From positions 2,852,001 through 2,916,000 of the forward strand of contig NZ_CP011773.1 of assembly GCF_001021385.1 (NCBI RefSeq): 64,000 nt of DNA, written 5' to 3'. Under the pieces are notes generated by a model. That model saw nothing but the letters and a program-made list of their open reading frames with translations. It was not told where the DNA came from and searched no databases. Shown here piece after piece: positions 1 through 12,999 of the stretch; the first letter of the stretch is position 1, and every line of letters begins with the position of its first letter. The DNA is from Mycobacterium sp. EPa45 (GTDB lineage Bacteria; Actinomycetota; Actinomycetes; Mycobacteriales; Mycobacteriaceae). Both the position numbers and the translations under genes were made by a program.

Positions 1-2700
<2,700 letters not shown>

Positions 2701-2704
2701 CTAA

Positions 2705-2720
2705 CAGTACGGTTGTCCTG
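2705..2720 (-). promoter_or_regulatory. Candidate AcnR operator upstream of acn
   Basis: The sequence CAGTACGGTTGTCCTG fits the motif described for the TetR-type aconitase repressor AcnR (CAGNAC, four bases, GTACTG) with one half-site mismatch. It lies 62 bp upstream of the acn start codon, where a repressor would be expected to act. In corynebacteria and mycobacteria the regulator gene usually sits just downstream of acn, which here is outside the window. The match is seen directly; function is inferred. Confidence 0.55.
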
Positions 2721-2841
2721 CTAAGCGGGCGGATGGGTATCCGCCGGTGTCGGCGGGCGGCCATCGGTCCGCCCTTCAGTCTTGTCTTCTCCGGCGCGTG
2801 GTGCCACCCCGTGTCGGGGCATCGAGGTACGGTTTCCGATC

Positions 2842-3405
2842 GTGACGATTCCGCACGCGCCGACCTTCATCCCCGTGGAGGTGTGCAGTAGTGCCGGGCT
2901 TGCCCCGTCGACTCCGGTCGACCAGTGTCTGGCCGCGGTCAAGGCTGATGTCGCCGCTGACGGCGTCGCCGCGCCGGCGGCCGATGTCGCGGGCCTGCAG
3001 AAGATAGTGGCCTCGGCCAAAGAACACGGCATCGATCTCAAGGTCGTCGTGATGGACAAAAGTCCGGCGATCGACACCCCGCTTCGCGATATCGCCACCG
3101 AGATCGGCAGCGCCAGCCCCGGCTCGACGGTGCTCGTGCTCAGCCCCGGCTGGGCGGGCACGTACAGCGGCACCTACGACCGGGTGATCCTCGAGGCGGG
3201 CCAGGATGTCGCAAAGACCGCCCCCAATCCGGTGGTCGGCACGCAGGCATTTGTCGACCAGTTGCAAACCCCCGACTTTCCCTGGACGGGATTAACGATC
3301 ACGCTTGTGATCGGGGTGGCCGTAGCGGCTGTTTTGACCCGAGTTCTGCAGCTTCGGGCACGTCGCTCGCAAAATACCGTTACCCCGGCTGAACAGGGAA
3401 AATAG
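2842..3405 (+). CDS. Rv1476-family membrane protein
   Basis: Protein of 187 residues from a GTG at 2842, chosen because the product then begins VTIPHAPTFIPVEVC and matches the length of M. tuberculosis Rv1476 (186 aa). An in-frame ATG at 2782 would add 20 unlikely residues. The body is a soluble domain (residues ~10-140). It is followed by one clear transmembrane helix near residues 150-170 and a short basic tail (LQLRARRSQ), so most of it probably faces the periplasm. It is syntenic with ripA in all mycobacteria. The biochemical function is unknown; a link to cell-wall hydrolysis is inference from position only. Confidence 0.85.
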   Translation: MTIPHAPTFIPVEVCSSAGLAPSTPVDQCLAAVKADVAADGVAAPAADVAGLQKIVASAKEHGIDLKVVVMDKSPAIDTPLRDIATEIGSASPGSTVLVLSPGWAGTYSGTYDRVILEAGQDVAKTAPNPVVGTQAFVDQLQTPDFPWTGLTITLVIGVAVAAVLTRVLQLRARRSQNTVTPAEQGK

Positions 3406-3497
3406 CCCTCTCTGGCAAATCAATAAGATTACTTTTCGGCAACATCCCGTAAATGACAAACATGTAATTCTTGCCGGAAGTTTCCTCTGCGACAAAT

Positions 3498-3565
3498 GTG
3501 ACGTACGGTGCAACTGTCGCCATTGTTATTGATGTGACTGATGTGACATCTGTTGCTGGCGTGAC
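3498..3565 (+). promoter_or_regulatory. Cluster of four GTGAC repeats upstream of ripA (candidate MtrA region)
   Basis: Four same-strand GTGAC pentamers begin at 3498, 3534, 3543 and 3561. All spacings are multiples of 9 bp (36, 9, 18), and the cluster lies 33-100 bp upstream of the ripA ATG. MtrA, the response regulator of MtrAB, is known to control ripA and to bind short direct repeats containing GTCAC/GTGAC-like sequence. The repeats are visible; assignment to MtrA is inference. Confidence 0.4.
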
Positions 3566-3597
3566 TGCACGTGTGGAGCAGAGGAGACCAGGGTCGA

Positions 3598-5055
3598 ATG
3601 AGACGTTCCCAACGCGGCTCTCTTTTCCGGCCGGCCATTCGCATTGCCAAGCCGGTGTGTCCGTTGGCGCTCAGTGTCGCCATGACGTTCACGATGCCCG
3701 GACTGGCCCAGGCCGAGCCCGGGGCCGCCCCGAACATCATCGCAGGGCTCATCGCCGACGTCGCCGACGCGAACCAGCGGCTCCAGGACATCGGCGCCAA
3801 GGTGCAGGCCGAGCAGGAGAGCGTCAACAAGGCGCTGGTCGACGTCCAGGCCGCGCGGGATGCGGCGGCCGCGGCGAGTGCGAAGGTCGACGCCAGCGCG
3901 CAGGCCGTCAAGGACGCCAACGCCGCAATTGCCGACGCACAGAAGCGATTCGACGTCTTCGCGGCCGCAACCTATGTCAACGGGCCGTCGGCATCGCTGG
4001 TGATGGCGACCAACCCCGAGGACATCCTGTCCACCGCGGCGGCCGGGCAGACTCTGGCCGTCAGCTCGCAGCAGGTGATGACCGATCTGCAGCGGGCCCG
4101 CACCGAGCAGATCAACCAGGCGTCCGCCGCCCGGCTGGCCAAGGAGAACGCCGACAAGGCCGTCGCCGACGCCGAAGCCAGTCAGCAATCCGCGGTCAGC
4201 GCGCTGACCGCGGCCAAGCAGACGTTCACCGACCAGCAGGCCGAGATCAACCGGCTGGCCGCGGAACGCAAGACGGCCCAGGACAAACTCGACGCCGCCC
4301 GGCAGTGGTCCGCGCCGGCGAATTCGCCTGCGGCAGTACCGCAGTCGGCGGCTACCGGCCCGGCGACCCCGGGAGATCGCTGGGATCCCGCCGCCCCCGG
4401 TTCGCCCAAGGCGCCCGGCGCGGGCACGGCGCCGCCCTACGGCAGTGCGTCGGAATGGGACATGACGCTGCCGATGGTGCCCAGCGCCTTCGTCTCCGGG
4501 GACCCGATCCAGATCGTCAACGCGGTGCTGCAGATCGCGTCGTCCTCGGCGCAGGCCACCGCCCAGATGGGCAAGAGCTTCCTGCAGAAACTGGGCATCC
4601 TCAAGCCCGACTCGACCGGGATCACCAACGGCGCCATTCCCTACGCGAATGGCGCCCAGGCCTCCGAGTACGTGATCAAACGCGCCATGTCGCAGATGGG
4701 CGTGCCGTACTCGTGGGGTGGCGGCACCGCCACCGGCCCCAGCAACGGCATCGACAGCGGCGCAGGGACGGTCGGATTCGACTGCTCCGGCCTGATCCTC
4801 TACGCGTTCGCCGGTGTCGGCATCAAGCTTCCGCACTACTCCGGCTCGCAATACAACATGGGCCGCAAGATCCCGTCGTCCCAGATGCGTCGCGGTGACG
4901 TGATCTTCTACGGGCCCGGCGGCAGCCAGCACGTGACTCTCTACCTGGGCCAGGGCCAGATGCTCGAGGCTCCCTACACCGGATCGAGCGTCAAGATCTC
5001 ACCGGTGCGCACCAGCGGCATGACGCCGTTCGTCGTCCGCTACATCGAATACTGA
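3598..5055 (+). CDS. ripA: Peptidoglycan endopeptidase RipA
   Basis: Secreted NlpC/P60 D,L-endopeptidase that cleaves peptide stems of peptidoglycan during septal resolution; in M. tuberculosis it works with RpfB. It has 485 residues. The start is ATG 3598 with ribosome site GAGGAGA, giving MRRSQRGSLFRP like the M. tuberculosis protein. Order: signal peptide ending near ...PGLAQAEP, an alanine-rich coiled-coil N-terminal domain (~40-245), a Pro/Ala/Gly linker (~240-290) and the catalytic domain. The triad is Cys396 (in VGFDCSGL), His445 (GSQHVTLY) and Glu457. Their spacing (49 and 12) equals that of C383/H432/E444 in M. tuberculosis. The coiled coil normally restrains the active site. ripB follows after 13 bases. 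Confidence 0.98.
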   Translation: MRRSQRGSLFRPAIRIAKPVCPLALSVAMTFTMPGLAQAEPGAAPNIIAGLIADVADANQRLQDIGAKVQAEQESVNKALVDVQAARDAAAAASAKVDASAQAVKDANAAIADAQKRFDVFAAATYVNGPSASLVMATNPEDILSTAAAGQTLAVSSQQVMTDLQRARTEQINQASAARLAKENADKAVADAEASQQSAVSALTAAKQTFTDQQAEINRLAAERKTAQDKLDAARQWSAPANSPAAVPQSAATGPATPGDRWDPAAPGSPKAPGAGTAPPYGSASEWDMTLPMVPSAFVSGDPIQIVNAVLQIASSSAQATAQMGKSFLQKLGILKPDSTGITNGAIPYANGAQASEYVIKRAMSQMGVPYSWGGGTATGPSNGIDSGAGTVGFDCSGLILYAFAGVGIKLPHYSGSQYNMGRKIPSSQMRRGDVIFYGPGGSQHVTLYLGQGQMLEAPYTGSSVKISPVRTSGMTPFVVRYIEY

Positions 5056-5068
5056 CGGAGTTGTACCC

Positions 5069-5758
5069 ATGTCTCGCAACACTTCTCGGCGGCTCTTCGT
5101 CGGGACGGTCCTGACGGCACTAGCGCTCGGGCTTGGGATCGCCGGCCCGGCCAATGCCGATCCGGGCGAGTGGGATCCGACGCTGCCCAAAATCCTGAGT
5201 GCGGGCGCCCCCGGTGACCCGGTCGCCGTGGCCAACGCCTCGCTGCAGGTCACTCAACAGGCCGCACAGGCGACCATGGACCTGGGCCGCAAGTTCCTGT
5301 CCGGTCTGGGCTTCGGCGGCTCACCGTCGGCACTGCCGGGCGGCCGGGTCCGCGGCCCGCAGGCCATCGAGTACGTGATCGCCCGCGGCGCCTCGCAGCG
5401 CGGCGTGCCGTATTCCTGGGGTGGCGGCGCGATCAACGGGCCCAGTGCCGGCGTGGAGGAAGACGCCGGCAAGGTCGGGTACGACTGTTCGGGCTTCACC
5501 CGCTACGCCTTCGCCGGCGTCGGGGTGCAGATTCCCAAGTACTCCGGCGACCAGTACAACGCCGGCAGGCACATCCCGCCGTCGCAGGCCAAGCGCGGCG
5601 ATCTGATCTTCTACGGCCCCGCCGGGACCCAGCATGTCGCCCTGTATCTCGGCAACGGGCAGATGCTCGAGGCCTCCTCGGCGGCCGGGCAGGTCACCGT
5701 GAGTCCGGTGCGCACCGCCGGCATGACCCCGTATCTGACGCGCATCATCGAGACCTAG
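5069..5758 (+). CDS. ripB: Peptidoglycan endopeptidase RipB
   Basis: Short paralogue of RipA (229 residues; M. tuberculosis RipB 241) carrying only a signal peptide and an NlpC/P60 domain. It lacks the autoinhibitory coiled coil, so it is expected to be constitutively active on D-Glu-meso-DAP bonds outside the membrane. The signal peptide spans about residues 1-30 (ending ...GPANADPGEWDP). Catalytic Cys140 lies in VGYDCSGF and the histidine in GTQHVALY 49 residues on. ATG 5069 has an ACGGAG ribosome site 8 bases upstream, and the gene is almost certainly co-transcribed with ripA. The region around residues 25-75 (EWDPTLPKI...) resembles the linker preceding the catalytic domain of RipA, consistent with tandem duplication. 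Confidence 0.97.
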   Translation: MSRNTSRRLFVGTVLTALALGLGIAGPANADPGEWDPTLPKILSAGAPGDPVAVANASLQVTQQAAQATMDLGRKFLSGLGFGGSPSALPGGRVRGPQAIEYVIARGASQRGVPYSWGGGAINGPSAGVEEDAGKVGYDCSGFTRYAFAGVGVQIPKYSGDQYNAGRHIPPSQAKRGDLIFYGPAGTQHVALYLGNGQMLEASSAAGQVTVSPVRTAGMTPYLTRIIET

Positions 5759-5877
5759 GCCGGCTCCGCTCTCGACGCGCCAGCGAACGGGGCACGTCGA
5801 CGGATCTCAGAACGCCTGGAATAGTTGTGGCAGGGCACGGCGTGCCCGCCAAACCCAACAGCTCGTGGAGGAAGTCG

Positions 5878-6996
5878 ATGACGTCACCAGGTGGGTCGCC
5901 CGCAGGCCCCGGATCGTTTGCCGGGCCGAGCGGAGCCCCGGCCGCCCCGCCGTCGGGCGGCAACGGTCTGGCCGGCGAGGTACACACCCTGGAACGGGCG
6001 ATCTTCGAGGTCAAGCGCATCATCGTCGGCCAGGACCAGCTCGTGGAGCGCATCCTGGTCGGGCTGCTGGCCAAGGGTCACGTGCTGCTCGAAGGTGTGC
6101 CGGGCGTCGCCAAGACGCTGGCGGTCGAGACCTTCGCCAAGGTCGTCGGCGGCACCTTCGCCCGCATCCAGTTCACCCCGGACCTGGTGCCCACCGACAT
6201 CATCGGTACCCGCATCTACCGGCAGGGCCGCGAAGAGTTCGACATCGAACTCGGCCCCGTGGTGGTGAATTTCCTGCTGGCCGACGAGATCAACCGCGCC
6301 CCGGCAAAGGTGCAGTCGGCACTGCTGGAAGTCATGGCCGAGCGCAAGATCTCCATCGGCGGCAAGACCTACGAGCTGCCCAAGCCGTTCCTGGTGATGG
6401 CCACCCAGAACCCGATCGAGAACGAGGGCGTCTACCCGCTGCCCGAAGCGCAGCGCGACCGGTTCCTGTTCAAGATCAACGTCGATTACCCGTCGCCGGA
6501 GGAAGAGCGCGAGATCATCTACCGGATGGGTGTCACCCCGCCGGAGCCCAAGCAGATCCTGGAGACCGGTGACCTGCTGCGGCTGCAGAACGTCGCCGCC
6601 AACAACTTCGTGCACCACGCGCTGGTCGATTACGTGGTTCGCGTCGTCACCGCGACCCGCCGGCCCGAGCAGTTCGGCCTGAGCGACGTCAAGGCCTGGG
6701 TGGCGTTCGGCGCCTCGCCGCGTGCCTCGCTGGGCATCATCGCCGCCGCCCGGGCCCTCGCGCTGGTGCGTGGCCGTGACTACGTCATCCCGCAGGACGT
6801 CATCGACGTCATCCCCGACGTGCTGCGCCACCGGTTGGTCTTGACCTACGACGCACTGGCCGACGACATCAAGGCCGAGACGGTGATCAACCGCATCCTG
6901 CAGACCGTCGCGCTGCCTCAGGTCAATGCTGTTTCGCAGCAAGGGCATTCGGCACCGCCGGTGGTTCCCGCCGGGGCGGGTGCCAACGGTCGGTGA
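5878..6996 (+). CDS. moxR1: MoxR-family AAA+ ATPase
   Basis: MoxR1-type AAA+ chaperone-like ATPase, 372 residues (M. tuberculosis MoxR1 377). ATG 5878 has a GGAGG ribosome site and gives MTSPGGSPAGP, matching the orthologue. A Pro/Gly-rich N-tail (~1-35) is followed by the AAA+ module: Walker A GVPGVAKT at residues 73-80, Walker B LLADEINRAP, sensor 1 MATQNPIE and arginine-finger region EAQRDRFLFK. MoxR proteins are thought to help assemble or activate partners bearing VWA domains. Two such partners, a DUF58 protein and a VWA membrane protein, follow immediately with GTGA and ATGA overlaps, so the three form one translation-coupled unit. Confidence 0.96.
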   Translation: MTSPGGSPAGPGSFAGPSGAPAAPPSGGNGLAGEVHTLERAIFEVKRIIVGQDQLVERILVGLLAKGHVLLEGVPGVAKTLAVETFAKVVGGTFARIQFTPDLVPTDIIGTRIYRQGREEFDIELGPVVVNFLLADEINRAPAKVQSALLEVMAERKISIGGKTYELPKPFLVMATQNPIENEGVYPLPEAQRDRFLFKINVDYPSPEEEREIIYRMGVTPPEPKQILETGDLLRLQNVAANNFVHHALVDYVVRVVTATRRPEQFGLSDVKAWVAFGASPRASLGIIAAARALALVRGRDYVIPQDVIDVIPDVLRHRLVLTYDALADDIKAETVINRILQTVALPQVNAVSQQGHSAPPVVPAGAGANGR

Positions 6997-7933
6997 GCGA
7001 TTCGGAAACCGTCCACCCGCCTTCGTTTCAGCGCGGTGAGATCGGTGACGCCAAGCTTTCGGCGGCGCTGCGGACCCTCGAGCTCACCGTCAAGCGCAAG
7101 CTCGACGGGGTGCTGCACGGTGACCACCTCGGTCTGATCCCCGGCCCTGGCTCCGAGCCCGGTGAGTCGCGGATGTACCAGCCCGGCGACGATGTGCGCC
7201 GGATGGACTGGTCGGTAACCGCCCGCACCACCCACCCGCACGTTCGGCAGATGATCGCCGACCGCGAGCTGGAGACCTGGCTGGTGGTCGACATGTCGGC
7301 AAGCCTGGACTTCGGCACCACCGGCTGCGAGAAGCGTGACCTGGCAGTGGCCGCCGCGGCCGCGATCACCTACCTCAACAGCGGCGGCGGCAACCGGATC
7401 GGCGCGATCATCGCCAACGGCGACAAGATCACCCGCGTTCCGGCTCTGTCCGGCCGGATGCACGAGCAGACCCTGCTGCGGACGATTGCCACGATGCCCA
7501 AGGCACCGGCCGGGGTGCGCGGTGATCTGTCCGCCGCCATTGACGCCCTGCGCCGCCCCGAGCGTCGTCGTGGCATGGCGGTAGTGATCAGCGATTTCCT
7601 CGGTCCGATCAATTGGATGCGTCCACTGCGCGCGATCGCCGCGCGCCACGAGGTGCTGGGCATCGAGGTGCTCGACCCGCGTGACGTCGAACTGCCGCCG
7701 GTCGGCGATGTGATCCTGCAGGACACCGAGTCCGGGGTCACCCGGGAATTCACCATCGACGAGCAGCTGCGCGACGACTTCGCCCGCGCCGCCGCGGTGC
7801 ACCATGACGAGGTGGCGCGCACGTTGCGCCGCTGCGGTGCGCCGCTGATGACGCTGCGCACCGACCGCGACTGGATCGCCGACATCGTGCGGTTCGTCGC
7901 GTCCCGTCGTCGTGGCGCCCTGGCGGGCAGCCA

Positions 7934-7937
<4 letters not shown>
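6993..7937 (+). CDS. DUF58/VWA-like protein (Rv1480 family)
   Basis: Cytoplasmic DUF58 protein of 314 residues (Rv1480 317). The GTG start at 6993 overlaps the moxR1 stop. The DUF58 signature segment ([19 protein letters not shown]) is near residues 55-75, followed by a VWA-type fold with [11 protein letters not shown] (~90-100), a partial MIDAS-like loop. This family occurs almost invariably next to moxR and is presumed to be a client or adaptor of the ATPase. No membrane segment is seen. The stop overlaps the start of the next gene. Confidence 0.9.
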
Positions 7938-9758
<1,821 letters not shown>

Positions 9759-9786
9759 AAGAGAAAAGGACTTTCAGGGACTTCAC

Positions 9787-10593
9787 ATGACTCTTTTGCA
9801 AGGCAAGCGGATCCTCGTCACGGGGATCATCACGGACTCGTCCATCGCATTCCACATCGCCAAGGTGGCGCAGGAAGCAGGCGCCGAACTGGTGCTCACC
9901 GGCTTCGACCGGATGAAGCTGATCCAGCGGATCGCCGACCGGTTGCCGAACCCGGCGCCGCTCCTCGAACTCGACGTGCAGAACTCCGAGCACCTGGACA
10001 CCCTCGCCGATCGGATCTCCGAGACGATCGGCGAGGGCAACAAGATCGACGGTGTGGTGCACTCGATCGGGTTCATGCCGCAGACCGGCATGGGCATCAA
10101 CCCGTTCTTCGACGCCCCGTACGAGGATGTCGCCAAGGGCATTCACATTTCGGCGTACTCCTATGCCTCGCTGGCCAAGGCCGTGCTGCCGATCATGAAC
10201 CCGGGCGGCGGCATCGTCGGCATGGACTTCGACCCCACCCGTGCGATGCCGGCCTACAACTGGATGACGGTCGCCAAGAGCGCCTTGGAGTCGGTGAATC
10301 GATTCGTCGCCCGCGAGGCCGGAAAGGTCGGCGTGCGCTCCAATCTCGTTGCGGCAGGACCGATCCGCACGCTGGCGATGAGTGCGATCGTCGGTGGCGC
10401 GCTCGGCGAGGAGGCCGGTGCGCAGATGCAGCTGCTCGAAGAGGGCTGGGACCAGCGCGCCCCGCTCGGCTGGAACATGAAGGATCCGACGCCGGTCGCC
10501 AAGACCGTGTGCGCTTTGCTGTCCGACTGGCTGCCCGCCACCACGGGAACCATCATCTTCGCCGACGGTGGCGCCAGCACACAGCTGCTCTAG
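9787..10593 (+). CDS. inhA: Enoyl-ACP reductase InhA
   Basis: NADH-dependent trans-2-enoyl-ACP reductase of FAS-II and the target of isoniazid and ethionamide. It has 268 residues, one fewer than the M. tuberculosis protein, so numbering is offset by one. The cofactor motif [11 protein letters not shown] is present. The residue equivalent to Ser94 is serine (VHSIGFMPQ), so the wild-type, drug-susceptible form is encoded. The catalytic Tyr lies in [13 protein letters not shown] with the Lys seven residues on. The segment [17 protein letters not shown] forms the mobile substrate loop. The stop codon overlaps the GTG start of hemH, so fabG1-inhA-hemH read as one operon. Confidence 0.98.
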   Translation: MTLLQGKRILVTGIITDSSIAFHIAKVAQEAGAELVLTGFDRMKLIQRIADRLPNPAPLLELDVQNSEHLDTLADRISETIGEGNKIDGVVHSIGFMPQTGMGINPFFDAPYEDVAKGIHISAYSYASLAKAVLPIMNPGGGIVGMDFDPTRAMPAYNWMTVAKSALESVNRFVAREAGKVGVRSNLVAAGPIRTLAMSAIVGGALGEEAGAQMQLLEEGWDQRAPLGWNMKDPTPVAKTVCALLSDWLPATTGTIIFADGGASTQLL

Positions 10594-11645
10594 TGACAGC
10601 GTTTGATGCGCTTCTGGTGCTGTCCTTCGGCGGGCCCGAGGGGCCGGACCAGGTGATGCCGTTCCTGGAGAACGTCACTCGTGGCCGCGGGATACCGCCG
10701 GAGCGGCTGGCCGCCGTGGCCGAGCACTACCTGCATTTCGGCGGTGTCTCACCGATCAACGGCATCAACCGTGCCCTGATCGACGAGATCCGCGCCGAGC
10801 TCGCCGATCGCGGCGAGCAGCTGCCGGTGTACTTCGGCAACCGCAACTGGCATCCGTTGGTCGAAGACACCGTTGCGGCAATGGCTTCCGATGGAGTGCG
10901 GCGGGCCGCGGTGTTCGCCACCTCGGCGTGGGGCGGGTATTCCGGCTGCACGCAATACCAGGAGGACATCGCACGGGCGCGTGCCGCTGTTGGCGACGCA
11001 GCCCCCGAATTGGTGAAACTAAGGCAGTTCTTCGACCACCCGCTGCTGGTGGCGATGTTCGCCGACGCCATCGCGACGGCGGCTGCGACGCTGCCCGAAC
11101 CGCTGCGGGCCCAGGCCCGGCTGGTGTTCACCGCGCATTCGATACCGCTGCGCGCCGCCGACCGATGCGGCCCGAATCTGTATGCCCGCCAAGTTCGTTA
11201 CGCCGCCGCGCTGGTGGCCGCCGCGGCCGGCCACGGCGACTTCGACGTGGTGTGGCAGTCGCGGTCCGGGCCGCCGCAGGTGCCGTGGCTGGAACCCGAT
11301 GTGGGCGATCATCTTTCACAGCTTGCGCAGGCAGGTACCAAGGCGGTGGTGGTCTGTCCGGTCGGTTTCGTGTCCGACCACATCGAGGTGGTCTGGGACC
11401 TCGACAACGAGCTGCGTGAGCAGGCCGACAATCTCGGTATCGCACTCGCGCGGGCCTCGACACCCAACGCGCAGCGCCGGTTCGCAAGGCTCGTACTCGA
11501 CCTTGTCGACGAAGCGCGCGACGGACGCGAACCTGCGAGAGTCGTTGGCCCCGAGCCGGTTCCGGGCTACGGCTCCAGCGTCGACGGCGCGTTGTGCACG
11601 GACACGTGCGTGGCTAGTGCCAGGCCGAGTGCAGGATCGCGGTGA
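10593..11645 (+). CDS. hemH: Ferrochelatase (coproporphyrin-type)
   Basis: Inserts Fe2+ into the porphyrin; actinobacterial enzymes act on coproporphyrin III (CpfC). GTG 10593 overlaps the inhA stop (TAGTG) and gives [20 protein letters not shown], aligned with M. tuberculosis HemZ; 350 residues. Conserved blocks are [30 protein letters not shown] (Cys119), [17 protein letters not shown] and [15 protein letters not shown]. The C-terminal tail contains Cys335 and Cys339 (LCTDTC). Actinobacterial ferrochelatases carry a [2Fe-2S] cluster bound partly by C-terminal cysteines, so these are candidate ligands. The last 32 bases overlap the convergent Rv1486c-like gene. Confidence 0.95.
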   Translation: MTAFDALLVLSFGGPEGPDQVMPFLENVTRGRGIPPERLAAVAEHYLHFGGVSPINGINRALIDEIRAELADRGEQLPVYFGNRNWHPLVEDTVAAMASDGVRRAAVFATSAWGGYSGCTQYQEDIARARAAVGDAAPELVKLRQFFDHPLLVAMFADAIATAAATLPEPLRAQARLVFTAHSIPLRAADRCGPNLYARQVRYAAALVAAAAGHGDFDVVWQSRSGPPQVPWLEPDVGDHLSQLAQAGTKAVVVCPVGFVSDHIEVVWDLDNELREQADNLGIALARASTPNAQRRFARLVLDLVDEARDGREPARVVGPEPVPGYGSSVDGALCTDTCVASARPSAGSR

Positions 11646-12474
11646 CGGCGGCGATTCGGGCCGACCGGACCACGGTTGCCAGCGGACGCAGCGCGTCGCT
11701 GGCGATCTGAGCCTCTGATGCGCTCTGCGTGCCGATCGGCATCAGTCCCGAGCTGACCGTGATGATCGCGTCGACGTGTGCGGCGTTCTCCAGCACCCGA
11801 AGTGCCCGCGTCGGAGCGTGATCGGGGGCACGGTGGTGCCGTCCGGTCTCCAGCACCTGCTCGACGAGGCCACGCGGATCATCGATTCCGCCCGCGGCAC
11901 CGAGCTGCAGCGCGCCCAGCGCCTCGGCGGCCGACCGTACCGCCGACCGCAGGCTGTACTCCGCCTCCCCGAGGTCGAGGTGATCGGTGATGGGGCGGTC
12001 CGGCAGCGAGTACACCGTCCACGAGAGCGCGCACAGCTCGGGCACCCGATCACCGTCGGGCAACTCGTCGTCGGCGTCGTCGTACTCGAAATCCGGGACC
12101 AGGCCGATGGTGTCGCCGCGAGGGCTCGTCACGATGATCGCCTCGCCGACTGCCAGGGCGTCACGCTGGAACTGAGTGCCCGCCGCCAGACCGCGGACAT
12201 CGCCGGGCACCGGCAGCGCCAGGCTGATCGCGGGCGGCCCGGCATCTATCGCGCGGCCGGCGACGGTCCGCAGCGTCTGCAGCAGCGAGACGGCACCGGC
12301 GTCGTCGACGTCGGGCCAGGGCAGGCCGGTATGGCCGGCCGCAACCGAATCGTAGGCGGTCACCGAATGCGTTGGCGCCCATGCCGATAGCGCGTCAAGG
12401 ACGTCGTCGGGCGCGGCCTTGCCCGCGAGCCAGGCATTGGCCCAGACGGAGAGCGAAACACTTGGGCACCACAT
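11614..12474 (-). CDS. Rv1486c-family conserved hypothetical protein
   Basis: Conserved mycobacterial protein of 286 residues (Rv1486c 288). The start chosen is ATG 12474, giving [20 protein letters not shown] like the orthologue. A further in-frame ATG at 12531 would add 19 residues reaching into the promoter of the divergent NfeD gene. No signal peptide or membrane helix is evident. The protein is rich in Ala, Asp and Gly and carries an acidic patch ([19 protein letters not shown], ~150-165). No catalytic motif is recognised; function unknown. It overlaps the 3' end of hemH tail-to-tail by 32 bases. Confidence 0.85.
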   Translation of the reverse strand: MWCPSVSLSVWANAWLAGKAAPDDVLDALSAWAPTHSVTAYDSVAAGHTGLPWPDVDDAGAVSLLQTLRTVAGRAIDAGPPAISLALPVPGDVRGLAAGTQFQRDALAVGEAIIVTSPRGDTIGLVPDFEYDDADDELPDGDRVPELCALSWTVYSLPDRPITDHLDLGEAEYSLRSAVRSAAEALGALQLGAAGGIDDPRGLVEQVLETGRHHRAPDHAPTRALRVLENAAHVDAIITVSSGLMPIGTQSASEAQIASDALRPLATVVRSARIAAVTAILHSAWH

Positions 12475-12552
12475 GATGCTCGCAGTGTAGTGGTTCGACA
12501 CCGAACCGGCTTTCTGCAACCGCTCAGCCATGTGCCGAGATATCCTGGCGCC

Positions 12553-12987
12553 ATGCCCGCGGCGCTGATCTGGTTAGTGTTCGCCCTGGGTCTTGCCGGC
12601 GCCGAAGCACTGACCGGAGACATGTTCCTGTTGATGCTGTCCGGCGGTGCGCTGGCTGCCGCCGGATCGAGCTGGCTGCTGGACTGGCCGGTGTGGGCCG
12701 ACGGCGCGGTGTTCCTGGTGGTCTCGGTGCTGCTTCTGGCCCTGGTGCGCCCGGCGCTGCGCCGCAAGCTCACCGCAGGCAAGGGCCTGCCCGAACCGGT
12801 GAAAGCCCTGGAGGGCAAGACGGCGCTGGTCCTGGACCGGATATCGCGCCATGAAGGCCAGGTGAAACTCGAGGGCGAAATCTGGACGGCGCGGCCCTAC
12901 AACGACAACGATGTCTACGAACCGGGCGACCACGTCACCGTCATGCACATCGACGGTGCCACCGCAGTCGTCTGGAAGAACGACTAA
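12553..12987 (+). CDS. NfeD-like membrane protein (Rv1487 family)
   Basis: Short NfeD protein of 144 residues, identical in length to Rv1487. ATG 12553 begins [20 protein letters not shown]. Two or three membrane helices occupy the first ~75 residues ([39 protein letters not shown]), followed by the C-terminal OB-fold NfeD domain ([11 protein letters not shown]...[15 protein letters not shown]). NfeD1b-type proteins pair with SPFH proteins in lipid-microdomain complexes, and such a partner starts 12 bases downstream. Confidence 0.92.
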   Translation: MPAALIWLVFALGLAGAEALTGDMFLLMLSGGALAAAGSSWLLDWPVWADGAVFLVVSVLLLALVRPALRRKLTAGKGLPEPVKALEGKTALVLDRISRHEGQVKLEGEIWTARPYNDNDVYEPGDHVTVMHIDGATAVVWKND

Positions 12988-12999
12988 GGAGAACTCGTC

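Noticed and set aside
2728..2774. Two adjacent GC-rich hairpins in the acn/Rv1476 divergent region (2728-2745 and 2755-2774), as a possible small RNA
   Set aside because: Stems of 6-7 bp arise easily in this GC content, and there is no promoter or T-tract to support an RNA gene.
3406..3597. A c-di-AMP (ydaO) riboswitch in the ripA leader
   Set aside because: Such elements occur upstream of some actinobacterial cell-wall hydrolase genes, but no matching core motifs were found; the region instead shows GTGAC repeats.
5833..5847. Hairpin GGGCAC-GGC-GTGCCC in the leader of moxR1 as a riboswitch or terminator
   Set aside because: Short stem with a three-base loop, no T-tract and no wider conserved structure.
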